From positions 244,456,843 through 244,520,842 of the forward strand of contig NC_090989.1 of assembly GCF_041146395.1 (NCBI RefSeq): 64,000 nt of DNA, written 5' to 3'. This DNA is from Eulemur rufifrons (Eukaryota > Chordata > Mammalia > Primates > Lemuridae). Made by a program: the position numbers and the translations under genes. How positions within the stretch are numbered: position 1 is the first letter of the stretch; each line of letters starts with the position of its first letter. Of the stretch, positions 44,221-56,032 are shown piece after piece. The notes below the pieces were generated by a model that was not told the origin of the DNA, did no database searches, and saw only the letters and a program-made list of their open reading frames with translations.

Positions 44221-44230
44221 TTTTTTCTAC

Positions 44231-45336
44231 TTATTTATTTATTTATTTCAGAATATTATGGGGGTAAAAACACTTACATTGCATATATTGCCTTTGTACC
44301 ACCTGAGTCAGAGCTATAAGCGTTTCCATCCCCCAGACAGTGCACACGGCACCCATTAGGTGTGAATGTACCCAACCACCCCCTTCCACCTGCCCCACAC
44401 ACAATGAATGTTACTACTATGTTGCACTTAAAAGTTGATCATTATGTGTATATATGCCCATCCCCTCCTCCCACCTCCCATCTGCCCGACACCCGATGAA
44501 TGTTATTCCTATATGTGCACTTAGATGTTGATCAGTTAAAACCAATCTGATGGTGAGTACATGTGGTGCTTGTTTTTCCATTCTTGTGATACTTCACTTA
44601 ATAGATAGGCTACAGCTCTATCAAGGATAATACAAGAGGTGCTATATCACCATTGTTTTTGTGGCTGAGTAGAACTCCATGGTATACATATACTACGTTT
44701 TATTCATCCACTCACGTGTTGATGGGCACTTGGGTTGTTTCCACATCTTTGCAACTGTGAATTGTGCTGCTATAAACATTCCAGTGCAGATATCTTTTTT
44801 ACAGAATGTCTTTTGTTCCTTTGGGTAGATGCCCAGTAATGGGATTGCTGGATCATATGGTAGTTCTACCTGTAACTCTTTGAGGTGTCTCCATATTGTT
44901 TTCCATAGAGGTTTTACTAGTGTGCAGTCCCACCAGCAGTGTATGAGTGTTCCTATCTCTCCTCATCCATGCCAACATTTATTGCTTTGGGACTTTTTGA
45001 TAAAGGCCATTCTCACTAGAGATAAGTGATATCTCATTGAGGTTTTGACTTGCATTTTCCTGATGATTAGGGGTGTTGAGCATTTTTTTCATATGTTTGT
45101 TTGTTGTTAGTCTATCTTCTTTTGAAAAGTTTCTGTTCACGTCCTTTGCCCACTTTTTGATAGGGTTGTTTGATTTTTTTCTTGTTGATTTTCCTGAGTT
45201 CTATATGGATTCTTGATCAAATTAAGAATTTTCTGCACAGCCAAGGAAACTATCACAAGAGCAAACAGACAGTCTACAGAATGGGAAAAAATATTCGCAT
45301 GCTGCACATCTGATAAAGGGTTGATAACTAGCATTA
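44231..45336 (-). mobile_element. Lemur L1 with 5' inversion
   Basis: The minus-strand part (44231-45220) runs from an A-rich tail (reversed aaataaataaat) through the lemur-type 3'UTR and the ORF2 C-terminus to the wording 'gatcaagaatccatatagaa'. Its neighbour 45221-45336 is L1 ORF2 in the opposite (plus) orientation: 'ttctgcacagccaaggaaac', 'ctacagaatgggaaaaaata' and 'gataaagggttgataactag'. These are the bases that would lie just upstream in ORF2. Adjacent, inverted and contiguous segments are the signature of twin priming during L1 insertion. Flanks ttttttctac (44221-44230) and ttttaatctac (45338-45348) may be a worn target duplication. Confidence 0.88.
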
Positions 45337-45348
45337 TTTTTAATCTAC

Positions 45349-45634
45349 ACATAAATACATTGAGAACTTAGATGATTTTGCAATTAAGTCAAAAGTAAAC
45401 CTTTTTTTCTATTATAGTAGACTTAATTTATAATTATGTTATTCAAAATTTTTGTATGATAATTTCTTCTTTAAAAATGAGCACATATTTCTATGCAAAT
45501 AGTTAAATCAGACCCAATAATTTATTATGGTAATTGACCTGATCAGGTACAGTACCTTTAAAATAAATTGTTCCTATAGCTAGGAAATAAGAGATCTGAG
45601 GGCAGAGACAATGACTTGCTTTCTTCTTTTAAGA
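45349..45634. other. Unassigned DNA
   Basis: Nothing recognised. Confidence 0.4.
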
Positions 45635-45850
45635 AATGATTCATTCATTCATGCATTCATTCCATTAATGTTTACTTATCATCTTTTATATCTGTGACTA
45701 CTTATTCATTCAATAAATATTTCTTGATCATCTTTTAAGTCTCAGGTGCTATTCTAAAGCTCCCAGGATACAGTAGTGAATAAAGTCAACATGGATCTGA
45801 GTCTCTCTTGGAATTAATTAGCTTGCCATAAAGGATAATAATGCTTATTT
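45635..45850 (+). repeat. Ancient dispersed mammalian repeat
   Basis: 'cattcaataaatatttcttg', 'ctcaggtgctattctaaagc' and 'aggatacagtagtgaataaa' match a very common mammalian repeat wording ('attcaacaaatatttattga ... gctggggatacagcagtgaa'). I am not sure which named family it belongs to. Confidence 0.6.
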
Positions 45851-47478
45851 ACTAACTGACTAAATGCTATGATTAGCATCTCCATTTTGTCTAAATTTTA
45901 GAGGACAGTAAAATTGATATTAGGTCCAGCTTTAAATTGTATTGGGTAGATTATGTCTACAGAAATAAAGTGAAGCACTGATAAAAAGTATTGTGAAGAA
46001 GTTTGAATTAGGCTATTTAGCTATCCTCCAAATACACTCACCGCCAAATTAATGCTTTTATAAACATGAAAATCCAATGACTGATACAAACTCTCACACA
46101 TTGTCCTAAGTCCCCAAGAACTAAATCTCTTTCTTTCATCTTTTCTTTCTCTTTTTGAAAATAAAGGAAAATATGGATGATTCAAAGTGTTCACAAGAAT
46201 CCTAAATCTGGAAACCCAAGAAAGACGTGGTTTCCTAGCTATGGGCATCTGCTGTCACGTTCACTAATGTAAGATGTGTTAATGGCCTATGAATCAGCTC
46301 ATTAAGGAGTTCTGTTTAATGCTGCTGCTAAATCCAGTATCAATTTTTGCCCCTTGGCCTTAGGCTTTTTTTTTTTTTTTTTAACATTTCACTATCTTCA
46401 GAGCCTTGTATGGTATAATGAGTAACACCAGTGATTCAGGATTATCACACAAATTCACTGTATAATGATAATGTTTCCAGAAGCTCTTAGGGACTGTTCA
46501 GTTTATCACTGGTAGAACTTCTGTCAATATTTGATCTGCATTGATCATTGGCTTGATTACAGTGTATAATACTGATTACATGCATCTTCCCACATAGCAT
46601 GGTTCCTGCTGGTGACAAAACTCTATTGATACATTTGCCCTGATCATGTAAAATTGCAAAATTGCTGAAATTTCTACTTTCATGTCATTTCTTAGCCTTC
46701 TCAGAGAATGTACAAAAGCATTAAGTTATAACAATTTTTTTCATTCTTTTTTATGTGGTGATCTTATAAAACAGAGATTAACAGGTCCCACCAGAGAGCT
46801 GTTTTACCACTTTTTCCCTTTATTCTGTACAGTATCATTTTGTAAATGAAAAAAAAAAAACCAAACATTTTTTTGTTGTTTAACATACATAGAAAATGTG
46901 ACATTGCAAACCACATTGTTCTGTTAACTAGAATAAAATGAATGAAGAATTCCTGTTCTTAAAGTACTAAACCCTTTGTCTATCGAAAATCATATATAAG
47001 GAAAATTCTTATTATAATAAATATAACTACTACAAGTTTTAAAATACCAGAGTAATACAATATTTCCTTTACTTCTCTCAGAAATTGTCAAAAGTTATAA
47101 TAAAAGAAAAGTACACACTATATGGAGGTAAAATTTTGTAACAGTATACAAGGGTGGGGATCAAATGCCCTGAAGGTCAAGTGGACATACTGGAAGATGC
47201 CTGAATCTGATTTTGGACAAATATGGAAAGAGTTTGTTTCTGCAAAAGGGGCAGGCATTCTGTAGGGGAAACTATAAATTTCTTGATTGAAAATGCAGAG
47301 AAAGATTAGATAGACTGATAGTAGGAGATTCTGGGATGTACTATGGCACCATAGAGTGGTGGTGGAGCTTCACATGAATCAGAAATCAAATAGTGGCATG
47401 GAGATTGACTTTAGACAGCTAGCATTCCTGAAGCTGGTAATCTCTATGGGCTGTGAAAAGATAAAAGATAGTAACTCT
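45851..47478. other. Unassigned DNA
   Basis: No gene or named repeat. A T18-like run lies at 46365-46382, and an A-run with a T-run at 46849-46880. Confidence 0.4.
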
Positions 47479-47510
<32 letters not shown>

Positions 47511-47516
47511 CACACA
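47479..47516 (+). repeat. (CA)n microsatellite
   Basis: About 13 uninterrupted ca units followed by 'tacacgcacaca'. The 86-codon frame across it (47356-47616) translates the repeat as a histidine-threonine run and is not a gene. Confidence 0.95.
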
Positions 47517-47639
47517 ACCTAGTCCAAGGACATACATAAACAAATGCAAACAAAAACACACCTTCATAGTTTTTCTGGGTCAGAAAGATTGTCTTCTAAG
47601 AAGGATATTAACATAGACCCTTCCTAACATAAGCATTTT

Positions 47640-48425
47640 GTAATTATGGAGAAACATGAGATATATATACAAAGATACATGTATAAAAAGAATAAATTAA
47701 TAAATTTTTTAAAATCCACAAAGGGGTACTTGATAGAAAAAAAGAGATGCTATTGGACAAATAAAATACTTTCCCAAACTTCCAGTTTACAAAAACTCAA
47801 AGAATTTAACAGATCAGCCAAAGAACTCCAAGTAGAAATGCCACAACTGTGGCAAAATACAGAAAGAGATGAAGCATGAACTGGCAGAAATCAGAAAAAG
47901 TAGAAGGTAAAATAAAACTGTCCCAGAATTGAAGGACTCAGTGGAAACAGTATAAAGGAGAATAGAGAAGTTGAATATACAATAAGTTACATGGAAGATC
48001 GGCATGAATAAAAGCAAGAAAAACAAATAGTAAAAGAGAAACATGTTAAACAGCATTAAAAAAATCATAGGAATGTAACATATGTAAAGGTGATATAAAA
48101 TGTTTGTAATTTATATCCCCCCAAATGATAACTAAATAAAAGTATCAGATAAAATTATAAAAAGATATAATTTTATTTCAAAGAAAAATCTTACAAAATA
48201 ATTTATAAATTACTTGAATTTTTACCATAAAAAGGGGCCACCATATTTCCTAAAATTCAAAAAGGATCATCAAGAAGACAGAGAAGGACAAGGAGACTAG
48301 ATTTTAAAGGTAGAGAAATCCATGTGCACTCAAGCAAATATAATTAAAGCATCCATGAAGAGAAAGGAGAAAACTAAATTGGCTTTAGTGCTAGAAATAA
48401 AATGCCAAATAAATACTGAAAAAAT
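47640..48425 (+). mobile_element. HAL1/L1 ORF1-like relic
   Basis: Purine-rich sense sequence with 'gccaaagaactccaagtaga', 'gatgaagcatgaactggcag', 'gaattgaaggactcagtgga' and later 'ggggccaccatatttcctaa', 'tagtgctagaaataaaatgc'. This resembles the ORF1-bearing part of ancient half-L1 (HAL1) or L1M elements. A 77-codon frame (47646-47879) ends KELQVEMPQLWQNTERDEA. No ORF2 follows in the same orientation, consistent with HAL1, but the family call is by eye only. Confidence 0.5.
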
Positions 48426-48439
48426 GGAACTTTATCTGA

Positions 48440-48720
48440 TCTTTTAGTTGTCATTTCTTTGATTACTAATGAAATGAAAGAACCTTTTTATTTATTAACC
48501 ATTCTGTTTCCCTCTCCTGTGAATTTCTTAATATACCAGATCTATTTTTCCTTTGATTTGTCTATTTTTTATTTTCGTATACATATTATGTTTTACTGTT
48601 ATCTCTTCTGAATCTGTAGATTGGCTTTATATTTTTGTATATGATTTTCCCTGACATAAACTGATTTAATTTAGATCGATTGCACAATATTTCTTTATAA
48701 TTTGTGTTACTTGTACCTTT
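48440..48720 (-). mobile_element. Ancient L1 ORF2 C-terminal fragment
   Basis: 'gtcatttctttgattactaa', 'tttattaaccattctgtttc' and 'tttgatttgtctatttttta' are a worn antisense copy of the L1 ORF2 C-terminal region ('tttgcatttctttgattact'). Confidence 0.6.
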
Positions 48721-48829
48721 TTTTTTAATGTTGTAATGGGCACACTTCTAACTGTGACTCAAGTATCTGTGCCTTTTTAAGAGGGCTTTTCTACCCTGAA
48801 ATCACAGAGACCTCTATATTTTCATGTAA

Positions 48830-50800
48830 TTTTCTATCTTTTTATTTTGAAATAATTTTAGATTCATAGGGAGTTGCAAAGATAGTACAGAGATGTATTC
48901 AGTACCTTTCAGTATCAGTTTTCTCCATTGATCACTTATTACATAGCTATAAGACAAGAGCAATAGCTGGAAATTAACATTGGTACTCTGTGTGAGACTA
49001 TTCTGTCATTTTATCACACATACAAATTAATTGCATGATCACTAAAATCAAGGTACAGAAATATTACTTTACCGCAAAGATCTCTCTCATGCCACACCTT
49101 CAGTCTCCCCACTCCTTTCCCCCACCATCCTTAACTCCAGGAAACCACTAATTTGTTCACCATCTCTATAGTTGCCTCATATTGTGGATGTTATATAGAT
49201 GGAATCATCTGGTATGTGAATTTCTAATTTTTTTTCATTCAGCCTAAATCTATCAAAATTGTCGCATTCATCAATAATTTGTTTCTTTTTATTGTTGAGA
49301 AATATACCATGCTATGGATGTAGCAATTCGTTTAATTATCAGCAATTCTAGGACATTTTGGCTGCTTCTAATTTGGGGCCACTAAAAATAAGGCTGCCGT
49401 GAACAATCATGTAGAGGTTTATGTGTAGAAGTAAGTTTTTATTTCTCTGGGATGAGTGTTAAGGAGTGTGATTGCTGGGTTCTATGGCAAATGTATAGTT
49501 AGTATTTTTTTCAAAATGAAAAAAGCGTTTCCCAGAATGACTGCATCGCTTTGCATTCCCACCAGCAGTACACCAGAAATTCAGTTGACATTCTTGCCAG
49601 AATTTGGCATTTTTACTATTTATTTTAGTTGATAGATATGTAGGGATATAACACATAGTCTTAATTTGCATTTTCCTGATGGCTAGAGATTTGAACATCT
49701 TTTCATGTGCTTATCATCTTTATATCCACTTCAGTAAAATGTCTCTATATGTCTTCTGCCATATGTACATATATATTTACTGTTGACTTTTGAGAGTTTT
49801 TTATATCATCTAAATGCATATGTGATTTGCAAGTGTTTTTTCCTAGTCTGTAACTTGTCTTTCTACCCTTTTTACAGGGTCTTTAACAGGTCTTTTTAAT
49901 TTGGGTAAAGCTTAATTTATTGATTTTTTAAATTTTATGGCCCATGCTTTTGGTGCAATGTCTCAGGACTCTTCACTGAGCCCTATGTCCCTAAGCTTTC
50001 TCCTATGTCTTAGTGGTTTATGATTTATATATAACTTCATGATTCATTTTTAGTTAATTTTTATAGAAAGTGTGAGGTTTACACTGAGGTTCAAGTTTTG
50101 CCTATGAAAATCCAATTGCTCTAGCACCATTTTTTGAAAAGACCATTCTTCTTTCATTACATTGCTTTTACGCACAGTCAAGTATCAGTTGACTGTACTT
50201 TGTGTGCGACTTTCTGGGTTCTCTATTCAGCTCCATTGATTTATACGTCTATTTCTCTGCCAATGGCAGATGATCTTGATTACTGTAGCTATTTATTGAT
50301 AAAAAGTCTTACTATTAAGCATAGTGATTATTCCCATTTTGTTCTCCCTTTATAAAAAAGATTTTTTTTTAGGTATTCTAGGGCTCATGCCTTTCCATGT
50401 ACTTTTCAGAATAAGTGTTTCTATATTTACAAAACCATGCTGGTATTTTGCCAGGAATTTGATAGAATAGGAAATCTGTAGATAAACTTGGGGAGAACTG
50501 ACATCTTTACAATGTTGAGTCTTTCAATCCATGAATATTATACCTTCATAATTTTTCACAAAACTTTTTACATAATTTTCAAAACTATTTCCTTAATAGT
50601 CCATCTTTTTCCTGGTGATAGTTGTACAGATACAATAAAAATCTGTATATGTAAAATTTCCATATATGAGTTAGTTTATTAGAGGAATCTATATGCTGTT
50701 TCCTTTCTTAATTTGTATACCTCTTCTTTAATGCTTCACTGTTCTAATTCTGATAGCTTTTTATTAATTTTTGGTATCTGGATGGGTGAATACCTGATCA
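48830..50800 (-). mobile_element. Long ancient L1 (L1M) fragment
   Basis: From low to high coordinate it runs 3' to 5' of the element. The 3'UTR (48830-49190) has 'aattttagattcatagggag' and 'ttgcaaagatagtacagaga'. The ORF2 C-terminus (49200-49700) has a minus-strand frame 49459-49698 encoding IRKMQIKTMCYIP. Upstream ORF2 sequence (49700-50550) includes 'ttgattactgtagctattta' and 'ctgacatctttacaatgttg'. About 2 kb is retained with many indels and stops, so it is inactive. Confidence 0.85.
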
Positions 50801-50829
50801 TCTTTTTCTATAAAACAACCTTTATCATT

Positions 50830-51170
50830 CTTCCTAAAAATTATAGCTTCAACTTCTTGATTTCTATGAAATAAAATACTGAAGTTGCATTGAATTTATA
50901 GGTTAATTTGGGGGAAAAGCAGAATATTTATGACAAAGAGCCTTCCTGACCACAGACATGGTATATTTCTCTGATTATGGAATATTACTTAATCTTTCAA
51001 TAAAATTTTATTATTTTCGTTAAGGTCTTTCACATACTTTGTTAGATTTAGTCCCAGATTCTTTATATTTCTTATACTATTGCAAATGTCTTTATTTTAA
51101 ATTATATTCCTTAACTATTTGATATTACTTTTTAAAAATACACTTGGTATTCAGGTATTTATTTTTTATT
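50830..51170 (-). mobile_element. Separate ancient L1 ORF2 fragment
   Basis: 'gaagttgcattgaatttata', 'ggttaatttgggggaaaagc' and 'aggtctttcacatactttgt' correspond to a part of ORF2 that is already present at 50460-50560 in the preceding element. It is therefore a second copy in the same orientation, or a duplication. Confidence 0.7.
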
Positions 51171-51449
51171 CAGTAATACTTAAGAATTATCTCAAAGTCT
51201 ATTACACAAATCATACAAAGACCAGAGCAAAGCAGAATGAGAGATGGCCAGAATGTCTAGAGTTGACCACCTGAATACCAAGAAAAAGTTTGTCTACCCT
51301 TCACAAATGTGTGCATCACATTGAATGTATTTCCGTGTGCTCCTTTTACCTGTAACTATATTCTATTTCTATCATTACATTTCACCCAACATAATCTGTC
51401 TCCAAGTAGAGGTGAGGCAGGTTGTTTCTTCATAGGTGACTTTGCCCCA

Positions 51450-51668
51450 ACATAGAAATTTGATCCGAGTGAGGACTTAATTTTATGAGTGAACCTGACT
51501 GGGCTAAGGGATACCTAGATAGCTGGTAAAATATTTTTACTTGATGTGTCTGTGATGGTGTTCCTGGAAGAGATTAGGGCACACACACACACACACACAC
51601 ACACACGCGCGCGCGCGTATATATATTCAATTGTTTCTGTTTGTCTGGAGAACATTGACTAATACTAA
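51450..51668 (+). mobile_element. MLT2-like solo LTR (ERVL) with microsatellite
   Basis: The start 'gtgaacctgactgggctaag', 'ggatacctagatagctggta' and 'tggtgttcctggaagagatt', and the end 'tgtttctgtttgtctggaga' plus 'acattgactaatac', match the two ends of MLT2-type ERVL LTRs. The middle of the LTR is gone, replaced by a (CA)n(CG)n(TA)n run at 51581-51626. It is a solitary, ancient endogenous retroviral LTR with no coding region. Confidence 0.75.
51581..51626 (+). repeat. (CA)n(CG)n(TA)n compound microsatellite
   Basis: About 13 ca units, then about 6 cg units, then tatatata. The pure CG run is rare in this AT-rich, CpG-depleted sequence, and the alternating purine-pyrimidine run is a strong Z-DNA candidate. 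Confidence 0.95.
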
Positions 51669-51689
51669 CATAGGAATTTAGAAAAGATT

Positions 51690-52250
51690 TTAAAAATTTG
51701 AACAATTGTTTTGATTTTGAAAACAGGCAGCTTCAGTTTAGATCAACCAGTAAATCCACATTTATGTGATAGTGCTATGGCTGAATCAATGATACTTAGA
51801 GATTAATTACATATGAGGAATGAGAGATATGTAAGTGTTGAATGTGACTCTAAGGTTTCTAACATGGTGTACGGTAAAATAAAAAAGAGAGAAAGCAGAA
51901 TTTCAGAGATAAACAGAGGTCAATTATTAACAAGTTAAACTATGTTAAGAATGTGTGTAAAAATTCAAATTAGGAATATCTAGTGTGCAGTTAGAAGTAT
52001 GGTTGGAAGCTGGGAATTATTGGGCCTTAAAATATGTATTTCAATTTATCAACATATAGGTAGCAGTTGAAACTTTGGGCTCAGTACAATTCTTTTGGAA
52101 GAACATGTAGAAAGAGAAAACAAGGTCGAGGACAGGCCAAAACAAACCCCAGCCAATTTGAAATTAAGGGGATGGTCAAAGAAGTTAGGTACAAAGGAGA
52201 CCAAGAAGTGGGGGACATGGATGATTTAAATGAAGTATGTAGTAAATGGA
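51690..52250 (+). repeat. Ancient dispersed repeat, family unassigned
   Basis: 'gtgactctaaggtttctaac', 'ggaatatctagtgtgcagtt', 'caacatataggtagcagttg' and 'gaagaacatgtagaaagaga' follow the order of a long, purine-rich mammalian repeat wording I have seen often but cannot name. The 75-codon frame at 52067-52294 is incidental. Confidence 0.45.
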
Positions 52251-52369
52251 ATTTGGAATTGTCAATGCTGTCTTATTTTAAAGTTCAATTTTAAAAGAAA
52301 GAAAGGAGTTTGGATGGTAGTATTAACTAAAAAAAATAAATAACAAGGTTTATACTTTGCAAAAAGGAG

Positions 52370-52700
52370 AGCTTTATTCCTCATAAAGTGTATCAGCTTC
52401 CTGGGTGGCCATTCTAATAGGTTGGGGAGCCGAGCCCCAGGCAGAAACCAGGTACACGTGCTTCCAAGAAGACACAAAAGGGAATAGGATTTTATACTGA
52501 GTGGGGAAGTCAAATATACATATGCAACAATCTATAGGAGGAATCATGAATATTTATGAAAAGAGAAATCATGGGCATATCATTGTACTTTATCTCTCCC
52601 CATCCCATCCTGGCTGGGAACTCAGTTTTGAGGTGTTTCTGTTGTCCCCTTGGCCGAGAAGGGTCCGTTCAGTTAGAAGAGGGCTTAGGATTTTATTTTT
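52370..52700. repeat. Possible LTR-type relic
   Basis: Less AT-rich block with 'gtatcagcttcctgggtggc', 'ggggagccgagccccaggca' and 'ccccttggccgagaagggtc'. Its composition and wording suggest an old ERV LTR or another unclassified repeat. No coding sequence is seen beyond frames of 77-83 codons without motifs. Confidence 0.35.
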
Positions 52701-52989
52701 AGTTCACAGTAGCTTGAAGATTAATTTTATATAAATCACATTATTTTATCATACTTTTCAGACATCAGAACTGTTTTGTTTTGTTTGTGTTTTATACTCT
52801 ATGCAAAAGAGAAATCTATTTTGAGGAAGGAGAAAATGGGCTTGATTTTATGCGTAATGTTAAGTTTGAAAAGTACTTAATATGAAGCAAAGGATTGACT
52901 ATTTATTTATTAAAGTGGATAATGAGGATGGGAAGATTTTTAAATGACAATTAGGATGGTACAATAATACTAGATTTTATGTTTGCATA

Positions 52990-53330
52990 TGACATTTCAG
53001 AGATTGTGAACTGTTTCTCTAAACATCAGCATCTCAGCTTTGTTACTTTCCAATGCTGTGAAATTGTGCAAGTTTTTTCGCTGATAGTTCTTTATCTATA
53101 AATGATGACATTGAGTATAAAAGTTCATTTTCATCAAGCACTAATTTGGGCCAGACCCTCAACTCTGTGGAGCCTCCCATTCATTCTCATTTAAATATTC
53201 TAACTAGCTAATGTGGTAAGTATGGCTACAACGTAAGTCCATTTGTTAATAAAGAAACAGTTACTTACCCAAAGTCATACAGCAAATTAGCAAAGGAACC
53301 AGAGTTTGCAATTCTGGAATTCACAGTGAT
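52990..53330. repeat. Two MIR relics in opposite orientation
   Basis: A forward MIR-like part (52990-53130: 'ctttgttactttccaatgct', 'tctttatctataaatgatga') is followed by a reversed MIR (53160-53330: 'agaaacagttacttacccaa', 'agtcatacagcaaattagca', 'accagagtttgcaattctgg'). The second is the clearer one. Confidence 0.55.
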
Positions 53331-53357
53331 TCACTATGTAATTCACAGTGATTCACT
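53318..53357 (+). repeat. 18-bp tandem duplication (22-bp period)
   Basis: aattcacagtgattcact occurs at 53318-53335 and 53340-53357, separated by 'atgt'. It is a local slip product at the edge of the MIR relic. Confidence 0.9.
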
Positions 53358-55643
53358 CCAATACAAAAAGTAACTTGATAAGACATTGACCTAATAGGAC
53401 TTTGCTGAGGCTTAAATATTATAAAGCATGTAAAGTATTTAGATTAATGTTAGTCAATTATTTATTTTAAATAGATAGTTGCTGTTATTAGTGTTATAGC
53501 TCTTGTTATATGATTTCATTTGAGTCTCATGGATATTCAACAGTTAATTTTCATTTTTCCTACATCAATAAATTTTAATTTAAAAATCATACTTTTAACA
53601 AAGGACTTAAGTTCTTTCTGCCTGTATTATACATGCACATATACAAATGTATTACGTCCATATATTTTGTTCCCCATATTTTCTACATTTTTTAATGATA
53701 ATTCAGATTTCCCATCTGTTCACTATTGTATTAAACTTAAATTGAGACAATTTGCCTGTGTACTGCTTCCTTCATTCTGTCTTCATTTGACCTGAAAATC
53801 TATTATCAAAAGCTGTACAAATTGAATCATTAGACTGACTTTAACAGCATATTTTAGTTCAATTGCAATATCTCCATTGCCTCTGAAAGCAGTTGAATTG
53901 AAAAGAAATCATGTCTTCATACTTTATGAACATGTAGGTTTCCTGTCAAGCCAATGTGTTATCAACTTACTTCAAAGAGTGAAACCAAACTACCAGAACA
54001 GATTCATTTCAATCTGCAAGCTTCACTTCAGTAGTTTGGCTAGAGTTCTGATTTCCAAAATGCTCCATCAGAATGACCTACAGTAGAGGTTACTCCATCT
54101 TTTCCAGACAGTGACTGTTCAGTGACACTGACAGAGAAATAACTTCCAGCAGCTGTTATTATAGATGCAGCAACAATGGGCATTTCCTTTGCCATTTTGA
54201 AAGTAAAAATCTATGTTTATATACTGAATGTTTACTCACTTTGGGCTATTATCTAAGGAATTGATGAATTAACTATTTATAGTTTTTAAATTATTTTTAT
54301 CTCAGCTTTATCTTCTACTATGTGTTAGACTTCGGGCAGTATTCTTCACTTTCTAAGCCATAGCTCTCCCTTCAAAAATATAGGATAATAAATCTTATCT
54401 TCATCAAGTTGTTACAAGAATTATCTAAGTGAACCTCAACTCTCTAAGACTTGGTATATATTATGTCCTCCTTCATCTTCTCTTAAACCTACCGACGTAT
54501 CTCAATTTCTCCCAGTTTCCTTATTATTTGAAATGACAGTTCTTCACATGACTTAAAAGATTCTTATCTGGGAATGAGATTTATTGAGAAGCCCCCTTCT
54601 GTCCCTTACTAGAGGTCTTTGGGCTCTAATTATTTTAGAACCTAATTCCTTAGATGCTTTCCCAGTTTATTGAAAAATACTCACTTGTGGGGTTTCTGTA
54701 GTCTCCTGCAAAATATGTACGGACTTCAAAGGAGATCAATCTAAAACTGAAACATTCTCTATATTATTATTTAAATTGTCAAGGAAACTTTACCTAACAA
54801 AATCATTGAGTGAATGACAGTTAAAAAAATATAAAGGAACCATTGCTATGGAAAAAAATAACATAAATTTGACCGTTTATCTTAAAATTGACAGTGATCC
54901 TCCCACTCGTATATTAACAGAATCTAACATACAGTGTCACTTTGAGAGCTATAAGATACTAAGCTCTTAGCTCAAGAACTCAAATCTTCTCAATTCACCA
55001 TGAATTTGTTTTCAATAACTTTTCCTGGTGAAATCAACCTTCAAATGATAGTTAAGAAAAAGTATTCCTTTCAATATCACTTGCTTCCAAATTTGTGGCA
55101 TCTTTCTTGATGTTCTGTTATAATTGTAACAGGATTTGCTTTCTTATTCTGTAAGAATGCTCAAGATGATGCTATACTAAAACAAATGTGCTAACTTTAG
55201 CATGTTTTGCATATTGCCAAACCTACTTCCTAACTCCTCTGATCTACCCCGAAATTGTCATGATCCCCAGAGAATTTATAAAGCCATGAAATCGTATCTC
55301 TTGCAATCCCTTTTGCCAGAAATGACAGAACCACTTTCTTGGATACCACTGATTTATTAATTGATTTATTAAGTTTTAATAGAAATTTATTATTTAATAA
55401 TCTCTGCAGTAGGCTTTATGGATGTAATGATGAGCAAACACCATTAAAATTCTGACTATTGCTATTACGTGTACATTTGTACATGATGTTCATGATGCTA
55501 TAAAAGTGACCAAAAAGGCAATCTTACCTACGCTACAGGGAAGAGTATTATTCCATATAGAAGATACATTCATGCTGCAATGTGAAAGATCACAGATAGA
55601 GGTATGAAAAGAGAATATGGAACATGTTCAAAACTCTTGCTGA
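53358..55643. other. Unassigned DNA with a possible MIR piece
   Basis: A worn forward MIR may lie at about 54300-54430 ('ttcactttctaagccatagc', 'catcaagttgttacaagaat'). No gene or other named repeat is seen. The 91- and 69-codon frames at 53520-54086 have no recognisable motif. Confidence 0.4.
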
Positions 55644-55659
55644 AGAATGGGAGAAATGA

Positions 55660-55922
55660 GCCGGGCACGGTGGCTCACATCTGTAAGCCTACCACTCTTG
55701 AAGGCCAAGGCAGAAGGATTACTTGGAGACCAGCCTGAGCAAGAACAAGAATCTGTCTCTATTAAATATAGAAAAAATTAGCCAGGTGTGGTGGTACACC
55801 TGTAGTCCCAGCTACAAGGGAGGCTGAGGCAGGAGGATTGCTTGAGCTTAGGAGTTAGTTTGAGGTTGCTATTAACTAAACTGACACTATGGCACACTCT
55901 GTCTCAAAAAAAAAAAAAAAAA
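55660..55922 (+). mobile_element. Alu SINE dimer
   Basis: Begins 'gccgggcacggtggctcaca', has 'ccagcctgagcaagaacaag' and 'gccaggtgtggtggtacacc', and ends 'cacactctgtctcaaaaaaa'. A perfect 16-bp target-site duplication (agaatgggagaaatga) lies at 55644-55659 and 55923-55938. Part of the left arm (the 'aggtcaggagttcg' block) is deleted. It lacks the tatata lemur linker. Confidence 0.95.
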
Positions 55923-55959
55923 AGAATGGGAGAAATGACATGATTGGGTGACAGCAATA

Positions 55960-56032
55960 ATTTATATTTATATATATTTGCATATATATAAATAGATATA
56001 TTTAAATATAGATATATTTATATATATGTCTT
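55960..56032. repeat. AT-rich low-complexity tract
   Basis: Imperfect tata/ataga/attta units. Confidence 0.85.

Noticed and set aside
47356..47616. 86-codon frame with a histidine-threonine run
   Set aside because: The run is a translated (CA)n microsatellite; no flanking domain.
51450..51668. Possible intact endogenous retrovirus around the LTR
   Set aside because: Only a degraded LTR is present; no primer-binding site, gag, pol or env remnants are recognised on either side.
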